Below, one piece after another: positions 1-6,063 of a DNA stretch of 10,949 nt. Each line of letters starts with the position of its first letter. Within the stretch, counting starts at the first letter, position 1. Source of the stretch: Nitrospirota bacterium (GTDB lineage Bacteria > Nitrospirota > Thermodesulfovibrionia > Thermodesulfovibrionales > Magnetobacteriaceae); contig JADGAE010000037.1 of NCBI GenBank assembly GCA_015232165.1, positions 1-10,949 on the forward strand, written 5' to 3'. Made by a program: the position numbers and the translations under genes. The notes below the pieces were generated by a model that was given only the letters and a program-made list of their open reading frames with translations, was not told the DNA's origin and did no database searches.

Positions 1-224
1 AACCGGTCGTTGCAGATTTCATCGGCGATTTCTTCCAGCCCTGTTAGTATGGCCCGGGCCTCGTCTTCAGTTATGATGCCCTGTTTTTGCAGCATCCTTA
101 CGTGTGCGGTGCTCCCCGCAATGTCGTAAGGCCACAGCCGCTTGTCAAACGATATGGACTCCGTAAAGCCCTCTACGCTTGCCGCCACACCCGCGGTAAA
201 CCTGCCCGACCATAATTTCTTCAT
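1..224 (-). CDS. argH: Argininosuccinate lyase, N-terminal part (runs off window)
   Basis: Reading the reverse strand from an ATG at 224-222 gives 74 codons open to the window edge, beginning MKKLWSGRFTAGVAASVEGF. The LW-GRF opening, the SISFDKRLWPYDIAGSTAH stretch (about residues 24-42) and the following acidic helix (ITEDEARAILTGLEEI) are the hallmark N-terminus of argininosuccinate lyase. That enzyme cleaves argininosuccinate to arginine and fumarate in the last step of arginine synthesis, in the cytoplasm. Only about one sixth of the usual 460 residues is present, so the catalytic serine loop and C-terminal domain cannot be checked. A GTG directly before the ATG (227-225) is an in-frame alternative start. 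No strong Shine-Dalgarno is seen. The gene lies downstream of ilvD on the same strand but probably has its own promoter. Confidence 0.93.
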   Translation of the reverse strand, partial: MKKLWSGRFTAGVAASVEGFTESISFDKRLWPYDIAGSTAHVRMLQKQGIITEDEARAILTGLEEIADEICNDR

Positions 225-234
225 CACTATTGAG

Positions 235-262
235 GATATAATTTTACCGATATTTTGGTCAA
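235..262 (-). promoter_or_regulatory. Candidate sigma70 promoter for argH
   Basis: On the minus strand TTGACC (complement of 257-262, 5/6 to the -35 consensus) is followed after 16 bases by TATATC (complement of 235-240, 4/6 to the -10 consensus). The predicted transcript start falls only about 4 to 6 bases before the argH ATG, which would make the message nearly leaderless. That would agree with the absence of a clear Shine-Dalgarno. The boxes are seen in the sequence. Their activity is inferred, and AT-rich chance matches are possible. Confidence 0.35.
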
Positions 263-290
263 GCTATATTCGGGTAGCACTCCAGTCCGT

Positions 291-322
291 CGTTGTCACA
301 TCGCTTAAGCACAGTAACAATG
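291..322. promoter_or_regulatory. Imperfect 32-base palindrome upstream of argH
   Basis: The region has a perfect 8-base core GCTTAAGC (303-310). Outer arms TTGTCAC (293-299) and GTAACAA (314-320) match in six of seven positions as an inverted repeat. It is centred about 82 bases before the argH start and upstream of the candidate promoter. It could be an operator, or a hairpin in a read-through transcript from ilvD. It does not resemble the usual ArgR box (TGAAT...ATTCA), so no regulator is assigned. Confidence 0.3.
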
Positions 323-388
323 CCATACTACGAAAATATAAAAGTGCCTTAAATACTGATAACCACGGTTGATTGCGGTGCTACCGAT

Positions 389-434
389 GGGGGGGGTGAG
401 GGGGGAACCTTTCCCCCCTTTTTCTCTTTTCTCT
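389..434 (+). terminator. G-run hairpin with T-tract at the ilvD 3' end
   Basis: A run of eight G (389-396), TGA, then GGGGGGAA (400-407), loop CCT and TTCCCCCC (411-418) form an 8-bp stem. It is followed by TTTTT (419-423) and a pyrimidine tract reaching the ilvD stop codon. Stem plus U-tract reads as an intrinsic terminator on the plus strand, which is antisense to ilvD. On the minus strand the hairpin starts about 14 bases after the ilvD stop but has no U-tract, so it is a weak intrinsic terminator for ilvD. The tail TCTCTTTTCTCT (423-434) recurs exactly at 8694-8705, suggesting membership of a dispersed repeat family. Confidence 0.5.
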
Positions 435-2088
435 ATGTCTTCATGATGGCACCGGTAGCTGCTGAGGTAACCATCCTGGCATACCTGCTGAGGTACCCGG
501 TAGTTATCTTAGGGGGTTGGGGCTGCCAATCCTTGAACCTCCTGGCGATCTCATCCTCGGCAACGAGCAGGTCGAGTTTCCTTGTCGGGATGTCGATCCT
601 TATCCTGTCGCCGTCCTGCACGATGGCGATAACACCGCCCTCCATTGCCTCGGGTGATATATGTCCCACACAAGGCCCACGCGTCCCCCCGGAGAACCTG
701 CCGTCCGTGACGAGGGCAACCGAATCGCTCAACCCCATGCCGGCAATCGCAGCCGTACACGACAACATCTCCCGCATCCCGGGGCCACCCTTGGGTCCCT
801 CGTATCGGATCACTACTACGTCACCGGCAACTATCCTGCCGGCCATGATGGCCGCCATCGCCTCTTCCTCGGAGTTAAACACCTTGGCCGTGCCCTCAAA
901 GCACATCATCTTCTCCACCACGGCAGACTGCTTTACCACCGCACCACCGGGGGCCAGCGTCCCACTGAGTATGGCTATCCCACCCTCGGCGTGATGTACC
1001 TTATCCAGTGGACGGATAACCTCGTCGTTGACAATGACCGCCGTCTCCACTATTGCGCGGATACTCCTGCCGGATACCGTTGGCATGTCGTGAAGCAACG
1101 ATGCAAGTCGCTTCATCACCGCCGGAATCCCTCCGGCATAGTGAAGGTCCTCAAGGTAATGTTCTCCACCGGGGAGCATGTCGGCAATGTGCGGTGTCGT
1201 CTTGCTTAGTTCGTCAAAGACCGCTATAGGCAACGGCACTCCGGCATCGTGGGCAATGGCCGGTATGTGCAGCACCGTGTTGGTAGAGCCTCCAAGGGCC
1301 GTGTCTACGCGCATGGCGTTTTCAAAGGCCTGACGAGTCATTATATCACGTGGTGTTATGTTGTCTCTGACCAGGTCTACAATCCTGCGACCACTCTCAA
1401 AGGCTATGCGTTTCTTTTCAGAGGAGACCGCCAGGGCGGTTGCGCAAAACGGTAGACTCATCCCCAACGACTCCGTTACACAGGCCATCGTGTTGGCCGT
1501 GTACATCCCCTGACACGACCCCACTCCGGGGCATGCACACATCTCAAGGGCCTGAAGCTCGCTGTCGCCAATTAATCCCTTTTGATACCTGCCAACGGCC
1601 TCAAATGTATCATTGACCAGCGACAGACGTTTGTCACTTATACGCCCGGAGTGCATCGGCCCGGCGGTGACCACTATTGCGGGGACATTGACCCGCGCTG
1701 CGGCCATCAACATCCCAGGGGTTATCTTGTCACAGTTGGTCAACAACACCAGGGCATCAAACTGGTGGGCATTCGCTATTGACTCTATCATGTCGGCTAT
1801 CAGGTCACGTGACGGCAGCGAATAATACATCCCGCTATGCCCCATGGCTATGCCGTCACATATCCCCGGTATGCCAAAGAAAAACGGATAACCTCCGCCG
1901 GTATGCACACCCTTTTCAATAAACCGCTCCAGCTCCCGCATCCCGATATGCCCGGGGATGATGTCCGTAAAGCTCGTCGCTACCCCTACAAAAGGCTTAT
2001 CCATCTCCGAGGGCGGTATCCCCGTTGCATAGAGAAGCGTCCGGTGAGGCACCCGCTCTATGCCCTTTTTTACCTTGTCACTGCGCAA
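433..2088 (-). CDS. ilvD: Dihydroxy-acid dehydratase
   Basis: This 551-residue protein belongs to the IlvD/Edd family. It dehydrates 2,3-dihydroxy-isovalerate and -methylvalerate to the 2-oxo acids in valine, isoleucine and leucine synthesis, using an Fe-S cluster and Mg. Visible motifs are IIPGHIGM (43-50), [13 protein letters not shown] (75-87), [10 protein letters not shown] (117-126), [19 protein letters not shown] (185-203), [14 protein letters not shown], and [11 protein letters not shown] carrying the catalytic serine. Cys119 and Cys192 sit at the conserved cluster-ligand positions. The CN-type first cysteine is absent (PGH instead) and Cys77 is a candidate third ligand, by inference. 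Length fits the short roughly 550-residue class rather than the 616-residue E. coli form. The start is TTG at 2088-2086, chosen because AGGAGG lies 8 bases upstream; translation ends with TAG. The gene follows the DUF465 gene on the same strand with a 72-base gap, so it may be partly co-transcribed with the heme genes. Confidence 0.97.
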   Translation of the reverse strand: MRSDKVKKGIERVPHRTLLYATGIPPSEMDKPFVGVATSFTDIIPGHIGMRELERFIEKGVHTGGGYPFFFGIPGICDGIAMGHSGMYYSLPSRDLIADMIESIANAHQFDALVLLTNCDKITPGMLMAAARVNVPAIVVTAGPMHSGRISDKRLSLVNDTFEAVGRYQKGLIGDSELQALEMCACPGVGSCQGMYTANTMACVTESLGMSLPFCATALAVSSEKKRIAFESGRRIVDLVRDNITPRDIMTRQAFENAMRVDTALGGSTNTVLHIPAIAHDAGVPLPIAVFDELSKTTPHIADMLPGGEHYLEDLHYAGGIPAVMKRLASLLHDMPTVSGRSIRAIVETAVIVNDEVIRPLDKVHHAEGGIAILSGTLAPGGAVVKQSAVVEKMMCFEGTAKVFNSEEEAMAAIMAGRIVAGDVVVIRYEGPKGGPGMREMLSCTAAIAGMGLSDSVALVTDGRFSGGTRGPCVGHISPEAMEGGVIAIVQDGDRIRIDIPTRKLDLLVAEDEIARRFKDWQPQPPKITTGYLSRYARMVTSAATGAIMKT

Positions 2089-2095
2089 TGTAATA

Positions 2096-2102
2096 ACCTC
2101 CT
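2096..2102 (-). promoter_or_regulatory. ilvD ribosome binding site fixing a TTG start
   Basis: The complement of ACCTCCT here reads AGGAGGT. Its AGGAGG part (2097-2102) is 8 bases before TTG at 2088-2086. No ATG or GTG in the ilvD frame lies at a better distance, so this site supports the TTG initiation codon. Confidence 0.75.
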
Positions 2103-2122
2103 GGTTTTATTAACATCATCTC

Positions 2123-2163
2123 CCCCTCCCTTTATGGGAGGGGACTAGGGGAGGGGATTTTTA
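2123..2163 (+). repeat. G-rich hairpin element between the DUF465 gene and ilvD
   Basis: CCCCTCCC (2123-2130) can pair with GGGAGGGG at 2136-2143 (loop TTTAT) or with a second GGGAGGGG at 2149-2156, giving two mutually exclusive hairpins. The second is followed by A and TTTTT (2158-2162), a terminator-like end on the plus strand that overlaps the last codons of the DUF465 gene. On the minus strand, where the genes are read, the hairpin lies between stop and next ribosome site without a U-tract. The four G-tracts at 2136-2156 also fit a G-quadruplex pattern. It may attenuate or stabilise the ilvD message, by inference. Confidence 0.45.
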
Positions 2164-2418
2164 TCCCTCGGAAGACACCCCGGCGGCCATCGAATAACTC
2201 GACACCTTCTTGTATTGCCTTATCATCTCTGCAATTCTGTCCTTTTTGAACAGCTTCTCCTTCTGGATCTCCTTCCTGTGAAAGTCCTCTTCGGTGGTCA
2301 GATACAGCTTCTTGTCCATCTCATCTATCTGCAGGTCCAAGTGCCTGTGCTCTTCAAACAGCCTCCTGAAATGCTCGTTATCCGACCTCAACCTCTCTAC
2401 GATTTGTTCCTCTGTCAT
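2161..2418 (-). CDS. Small DUF465/YdcH-like protein
   Basis: This is an 85-residue, strongly charged, mostly helical protein. The segment LFEEHRHLDLQIDEMDKK (about 20-37), followed by a second helix rich in Lys and Glu (EIQKEKLFKKDRIAEMIRQY, about 50-69), matches the two-helix hairpin pattern of the DUF465 (YdcH/SlyX-like) family. The molecular role of that family is unknown. There is no signal peptide or membrane segment, so it is probably cytoplasmic. The ATG at 2418-2416 is preceded by a near-perfect AAGGAGGT (complement of 2423-2430), implying strong translation. It lies 57 bases after hemY, in an AT-rich gap with no convincing promoter, and 72 bases before ilvD. Co-transcription with the heme operon is plausible but gives no functional clue by itself. 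The family call rests on pattern recognition. Confidence 0.75.
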   Translation of the reverse strand: MTEEQIVERLRSDNEHFRRLFEEHRHLDLQIDEMDKKLYLTTEEDFHRKEIQKEKLFKKDRIAEMIRQYKKVSSYSMAAGVSSEG

Positions 2419-2475
2419 TGCTACCTCCTTAATAAAGGTTTACTTAATAATAATTTACAGATCATACAAAAAACT

Positions 2476-3885
2476 CTAAGTGTTATCTCCCCTCTCCGTT
2501 GATATCCCTGTCGCACCTGCAAACATCTCTTGCGCAATCCTCTCAACCAACGCAAAGGACGTCTCTATGCAATCGTTTACCCCTATGCCACTGTATGAAT
2601 TGCCGTGCAGATACAGGCCTCGATGCCGGTGCATCAACCGATTGACCCTGTCCAGCATGGCAGGATGACCTTGGTTATACTGTGGGATGGCCTTTTCGTG
2701 CCTGTATATCTTTATCATTTCGGGGGTGTCTTTCAGGCCAATAATGTCGGATAGTTCTGCTAATACCGTTGATACAAGGTCGTCGTCTTTTAGCAGGGCT
2801 ACGTGTGGATTTCTGGCCCCGCCGGCCATTGTTCGCAAGAGGGTATAGCCCTCCGGTGCCCTGTGTGGAAAGATTGTCGAATCAAACAGCGTCCCCAGGG
2901 TCTTTTTCCCGGCCCTGGAGGGGATCAAAAATCCAAAGCCGTCAACGCCCTTACCCTTGATGTGTTGCGTCTTGACCCCCATGCACACTACCGACACGGG
3001 GGGATTGACAATGCCGGCAAGCTCCCGCGATAACTGCGCATCCAGCTCCTTCACCATCACGGAAGAGGCATATGCCGGCGCTGCCAGTATGACCACCTCT
3101 GCCTCTATGGGGTCTTGCGCGTCAAAGTGGACGACGTACCTATCGTGCAGGTTTTCAACTGCCACGGCAGGACGACCCACCCTGATCCTCTGCCCCAATC
3201 TCTCAACGAGGGCGTCGATGATACTGCCCATACCCGCCTCAAAGGACGTCAGTACGCCACCGGGGCCTGCCGATACGGTTTGTTTCGTCTTTCGGCCCTG
3301 CCACATTTTCCGGAGCATACCGCGGATCAGGCCGCCGTAGTTGATCTCAAGGTTGTACACCTTGGGAAAACACGCCTTCAAGGACAAATGTTGTGCATCC
3401 CCCGCGTATATGCCTGAGGCCATTGGGTCGATCAGGGTTTCGTATGCCTCCCTGCCCAACCTCCTGGTTGCAAACGAGGCAAGGGTCTCATCCTCCAGGT
3501 CCCTGGCCGCCGGCAGAAACGCCTCCATCAGCACCCGCACCTTGCCACCAACACTGAGCAAGTCCGAGCCAACAAAGGACGACAAACCATCCGGCACCCT
3601 GTGCAATCGACCCGCAGAGTATATATAGCGACGCCTGGCCCCCTCGTTGCTCCGTACCGGAGAGAGTCCTAATCGCCCGGACAGTTCAAGGGTCTTGGGG
3701 CGGTTATCGAGAAAGCCGTTGACCGCACTCTCTATGAGATAGCCACCCTCTCTTTGTGTCCATATCTTACCCCCCGGTCTGTCCTGCCCCTCAAATATCC
3801 GTATCTCTAATGTCGGGAACCTCTCTGCCAGCAGATACCCTACGGTTAATCCCGCAATGCCACCCCCAACTATCGCAACTGTCAT
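2476..3885 (-). CDS. hemY: Porphyrinogen oxidase, FAD-dependent (HemY/PPOX type)
   Basis: This 469-residue flavoprotein oxidises protoporphyrinogen IX to protoporphyrin IX or, in the coproporphyrin-dependent route, coproporphyrinogen III to coproporphyrin III, using oxygen or another acceptor. The N-terminus has the Rossmann FAD motif VGGGIAGL (6-13), followed about 20 residues later by the acidic FEGQDRPGGK segment. Further landmarks are ESAVNGFLDNRP (about 52-63), GFGFLIPS in the middle, and the C-terminal FAD-binding stretch GNSYSGIGVND (428-438). Length is typical of the family (about 460-480). No signal peptide is evident, and the enzyme is usually membrane-associated or soluble. The start is ATG with AGAGGTAG upstream. 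This site overlaps the hemH stop region, and the gap to hemH is 9 bases, so the two are surely one transcript. The gene is also called hemG or cgoX in other schemes. The sequence does not tell which porphyrinogen is used. Confidence 0.93.
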   Translation of the reverse strand: MTVAIVGGGIAGLTVGYLLAERFPTLEIRIFEGQDRPGGKIWTQREGGYLIESAVNGFLDNRPKTLELSGRLGLSPVRSNEGARRRYIYSAGRLHRVPDGLSSFVGSDLLSVGGKVRVLMEAFLPAARDLEDETLASFATRRLGREAYETLIDPMASGIYAGDAQHLSLKACFPKVYNLEINYGGLIRGMLRKMWQGRKTKQTVSAGPGGVLTSFEAGMGSIIDALVERLGQRIRVGRPAVAVENLHDRYVVHFDAQDPIEAEVVILAAPAYASSVMVKELDAQLSRELAGIVNPPVSVVCMGVKTQHIKGKGVDGFGFLIPSRAGKKTLGTLFDSTIFPHRAPEGYTLLRTMAGGARNPHVALLKDDDLVSTVLAELSDIIGLKDTPEMIKIYRHEKAIPQYNQGHPAMLDRVNRLMHRHRGLYLHGNSYSGIGVNDCIETSFALVERIAQEMFAGATGISTERGDNT

Positions 3886-3894
3886 CTTCTACCT

Positions 3895-4860
3895 CTACCA
3901 CTTATTTGCATCGTGTACAAGGTCCTTTAATGCCTCTATGAACAAAGGCTCTGTGTTTAAAGCCCTCGTTCTCTTTAATATTATACCATGTTTTTTTGCT
4001 AAATTTGTATACAATATATCTATCTCATACAGCGTCTCAATGTGGTCGGAGACAAAGCTGATGGCAACGACGATCAACCCTCTCACGCCCTTTGCTGCAA
4101 GCTGTAGGAGCATTTCCTCCGTGGATGGTGTCAGCCACTTCACAGGGCCGCTTCGGCTCTGGAAGGACAGATGGTAGGTTGGTCCGGGTAGTCTCTCTTT
4201 TATGAGGTCGATGGTCTTGTTGAGTTCATCGAGGTAGGGGTCGCCGTTTTCGATAAAGTAGACCGGCAGGCCGTGTGCGCTCATCAGGATGTGACAGTTT
4301 GCGTGATCGTCGTCTCCGATGGCCTCCACAATGGACTTGACAAGGGCATCGATGTAGAGTCTGTTTTGCGGCCAACTGCGGATGTAGGTGCAGGGCAACG
4401 GATAGGTCTTGAGCACGTTCTGGAGTTCGGCAAATGCCGATCCGGTTGTGGCCAGGCTGTAGTGCGGGTAGAGGCTCAGGGCGATAAAGTGCTGTATGCC
4501 GTCTGCGTAGGCCTGTGCAACCGCCGCCTCTATAAACGGATGCCAGTATCTCATCCCCACGTAGACCCTGAAGTTGCCACCGAGGGAGGTCTGCAGGGCA
4601 TTGGCCTGTTCAAGCGTGAGGCGAGTGATGGGGGATGCCCCGCCTATCTGTTGGTACATTGCCCTGGTCTTTGGTGCGCGGCTCAGGGCAATTGAGGCGG
4701 CAATGGGGCGTTGCAAAAACTCCGGCCCCAGCTTTATGATCAAGCGGTCGGAGAAGAGGTTGTACAGAAACGGTCGCACCGCTTCCAGTGAGTCCGGCCC
4801 TCCGAGGTTTAAGAGCAGCACACCTGTGGTGTTATTTCTCAATCTCCGGCTGTCCGTCAT
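3895..4860 (-). CDS. hemH: Ferrochelatase
   Basis: This 321-residue ferrochelatase inserts ferrous iron into a porphyrin, giving heme (or coproheme in the coproporphyrin-dependent route). Seen motifs are GVLLLNLGGPDSLEAVRPFL near the N-terminus, YQQIGGASPI (about 69-78), and LSLYPHYSLATTGS in the substrate cleft. SAHGLP carries the metal-binding histidine (His196), followed by SFQSRSGPVKWLTPSTEE and FVSDHIETLYE with the conserved acidic Glu275. These match the known His/Glu catalytic pair of the family. There is no C-terminal cysteine-rich extension, so a 2Fe-2S cluster is not expected, and no membrane anchor is seen. The ATG overlaps the hemE stop as ATGA (4860-4857), indicating translational coupling, and the best purine-rich site lies within the hemE end. 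hemY follows directly. Order and function define a late heme-synthesis operon. Confidence 0.97.
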   Translation of the reverse strand: MTDSRRLRNNTTGVLLLNLGGPDSLEAVRPFLYNLFSDRLIIKLGPEFLQRPIAASIALSRAPKTRAMYQQIGGASPITRLTLEQANALQTSLGGNFRVYVGMRYWHPFIEAAVAQAYADGIQHFIALSLYPHYSLATTGSAFAELQNVLKTYPLPCTYIRSWPQNRLYIDALVKSIVEAIGDDDHANCHILMSAHGLPVYFIENGDPYLDELNKTIDLIKERLPGPTYHLSFQSRSGPVKWLTPSTEEMLLQLAAKGVRGLIVVAISFVSDHIETLYEIDILYTNLAKKHGIILKRTRALNTEPLFIEALKDLVHDANKW

Positions 4861-5879
4861 TTGCGGAGGCTTACCTCATGGACGGTATCAACGAGGGCCT
4901 TGACGTTGTCTACGGGTGTTTCGGGCAGTATGCCGTGTCCGAGGTTGAAGATGTGTCCCCTGGCTTGCGATGCCTTGAGGACTATCGACTTGGCAGCGAT
5001 CTGGATGTATGGTCTGGTTGAAAAAAGCACACAGGGGTCGAGGTTGCCCTGGATTGGCATCTGCTTTGATCGGTTGATGGCGTCGTCTATGTCTATGCGC
5101 CAGTCTACGCCGATGACGTCGGCACCGGAGTCTGCGGCTATGTGCAGGAGACCGGCACAGTTGTTGACAAAGTATATGATCGGCACCCCAAGGGGTTTCA
5201 GTGCGTTGATCGTCTTTTTTACGTATGGGAATACCCAGTTTCTGTAGTCAGTGGCAGAGAGCACACCCGCCCACGTGTCAAACAACTGAATGGCATGGAT
5301 ACCCGCTTCCACCTGGGCGTTCAGGTAGACAATCGTACTTTGGGTGATGGTTCCCATGATGGTATTAAACAGGTTGGGGTTGGTGTGCATCATCTTTTTG
5401 GTGTGGATGAAGTGTTTTGAGCTGCCCCCCTCTACCATATACGTCATCACGGTAAAGGGCGCTCCGGCAAAGCCAATAAGCGGTACATTCAGGTCGGCAA
5501 CAAGTAACTTTATCGTCTCCAGGACGTATGGGACGTCCTGTTGTGGTTGTATAACCCTGAGGGCCTTTGCAGCAGCAATGTCTCTGACGGGGTTTTTAAA
5601 GGTGGGACCGCCGGTTTCCGGGAAGTACAGCTCCAGTCCCATCTTCTCGGCGGGGATGAGGATGTCCGAAAACAGGATTGCGGCATCCACGCCTAATATG
5701 TCTACGGGCTGCCTGGTGACCGTGGCAGCCAGCTCGGGGGTCTTGCACAGGGTCAGAAAATCGACATTGGCGCGTATTTTCTGATATTGCGGCAGGTAGC
5801 GCCCTGCCTGTCTCATGATCCATATTGGCGTAAAGGGGGTCTTTTCCCCCCTGCATGCCCTCAAAAACACATCATTCAT
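4857..5879 (-). CDS. hemE: Uroporphyrinogen decarboxylase
   Basis: This 340-residue enzyme removes the four acetate carboxyls of uroporphyrinogen III to give coproporphyrinogen III, in the cytoplasm, as a homodimer with no cofactor. Both family signatures are present: PIWIMRQAGRYLPQY (18-32) with Arg23 and Arg27, and GFAGAPFTVMTYMVEGGSS (136-154). Other active-site positions are Asp72 in LFSDILIP, Tyr147, and His315 in NLGHGILPETP. These correspond to the conserved Arg, Asp, Tyr and His of characterised enzymes. Length is normal (340-355 in most bacteria). The ATG at 5879-5877 has GGAG 7 bases upstream. It is the first gene of the leftward hemE-hemH-hemY run and is divergent from glgP, with 184 bases between the two starts. 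No convincing promoter for it was identified, only AT-rich sequence. Confidence 0.98.
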   Translation of the reverse strand: MNDVFLRACRGEKTPFTPIWIMRQAGRYLPQYQKIRANVDFLTLCKTPELAATVTRQPVDILGVDAAILFSDILIPAEKMGLELYFPETGGPTFKNPVRDIAAAKALRVIQPQQDVPYVLETIKLLVADLNVPLIGFAGAPFTVMTYMVEGGSSKHFIHTKKMMHTNPNLFNTIMGTITQSTIVYLNAQVEAGIHAIQLFDTWAGVLSATDYRNWVFPYVKKTINALKPLGVPIIYFVNNCAGLLHIAADSGADVIGVDWRIDIDDAINRSKQMPIQGNLDPCVLFSTRPYIQIAAKSIVLKASQARGHIFNLGHGILPETPVDNVKALVDTVHEVSLRK

Positions 5880-5967
5880 AAGTATGCTCCATAAGTCATA
5901 GATATTTTAACAGTACAAACTACATCAGATATTGTAACATAATAAGGAAAAAAAGAAAGACAAAAGG

Positions 5968-5980
5968 ATAAGACTCTTAT
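5968..5980. promoter_or_regulatory. 13-base palindrome in the hemE-glgP divergent region
   Basis: ATAAGA, a central C, and TCTTAT form a perfect inverted repeat with 6-base arms. It ends 9 bases before the -35 box of the glgP promoter and lies about 90 bases upstream of hemE. That position suits a regulator acting on one or both genes. The regulator is unknown, and a palindrome this short in AT-rich DNA can arise by chance. Confidence 0.3.
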
Positions 5981-5989
5981 TTTCACACA

Positions 5990-6019
5990 TTGCAAAACTC
6001 ATGACCATTTGCATATAAT
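5990..6019 (+). promoter_or_regulatory. Sigma70-type promoter for glgP
   Basis: TTGCAA (5990-5995, 4/6 to consensus) and a perfect TATAAT (6014-6019) are separated by 18 bases. The start of transcription would be near 6026, leaving a leader of roughly 37 bases with the GAGGAAGG ribosome site before the glgP ATG. This is the best promoter match in the window. Confidence 0.6.
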
Positions 6020-6063
6020 ATCCAAACGACAGCAACAGAATCTTGAAAGAGGAAGGCGGCAAA

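Noticed and set aside
142..372. 76-codon plus-strand frame near the left end
   Set aside because: Its first third is antisense to the clear argH N-terminus and the rest is non-coding spacer.
443..994. 183-codon open frame on the plus strand
   Set aside because: It lies wholly antisense to ilvD, whose protein matches its family throughout. It has no ribosome site and a composition typical of a shadow frame.
433..2088. The PGH motif instead of a cysteine motif in IlvD as a possible loss of an Fe-S ligand
   Set aside because: Many true IlvD proteins, including the E. coli enzyme, have PGH at this place, so it is a known variant and not a defect.
5931..5944. Possible -10 boxes for hemE on the minus strand (TACAAT, TATTAT)
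   Set aside because: Neither has an acceptable -35 box at 16 to 18 bases upstream, and the surrounding DNA is AT-rich, so I did not call a promoter.
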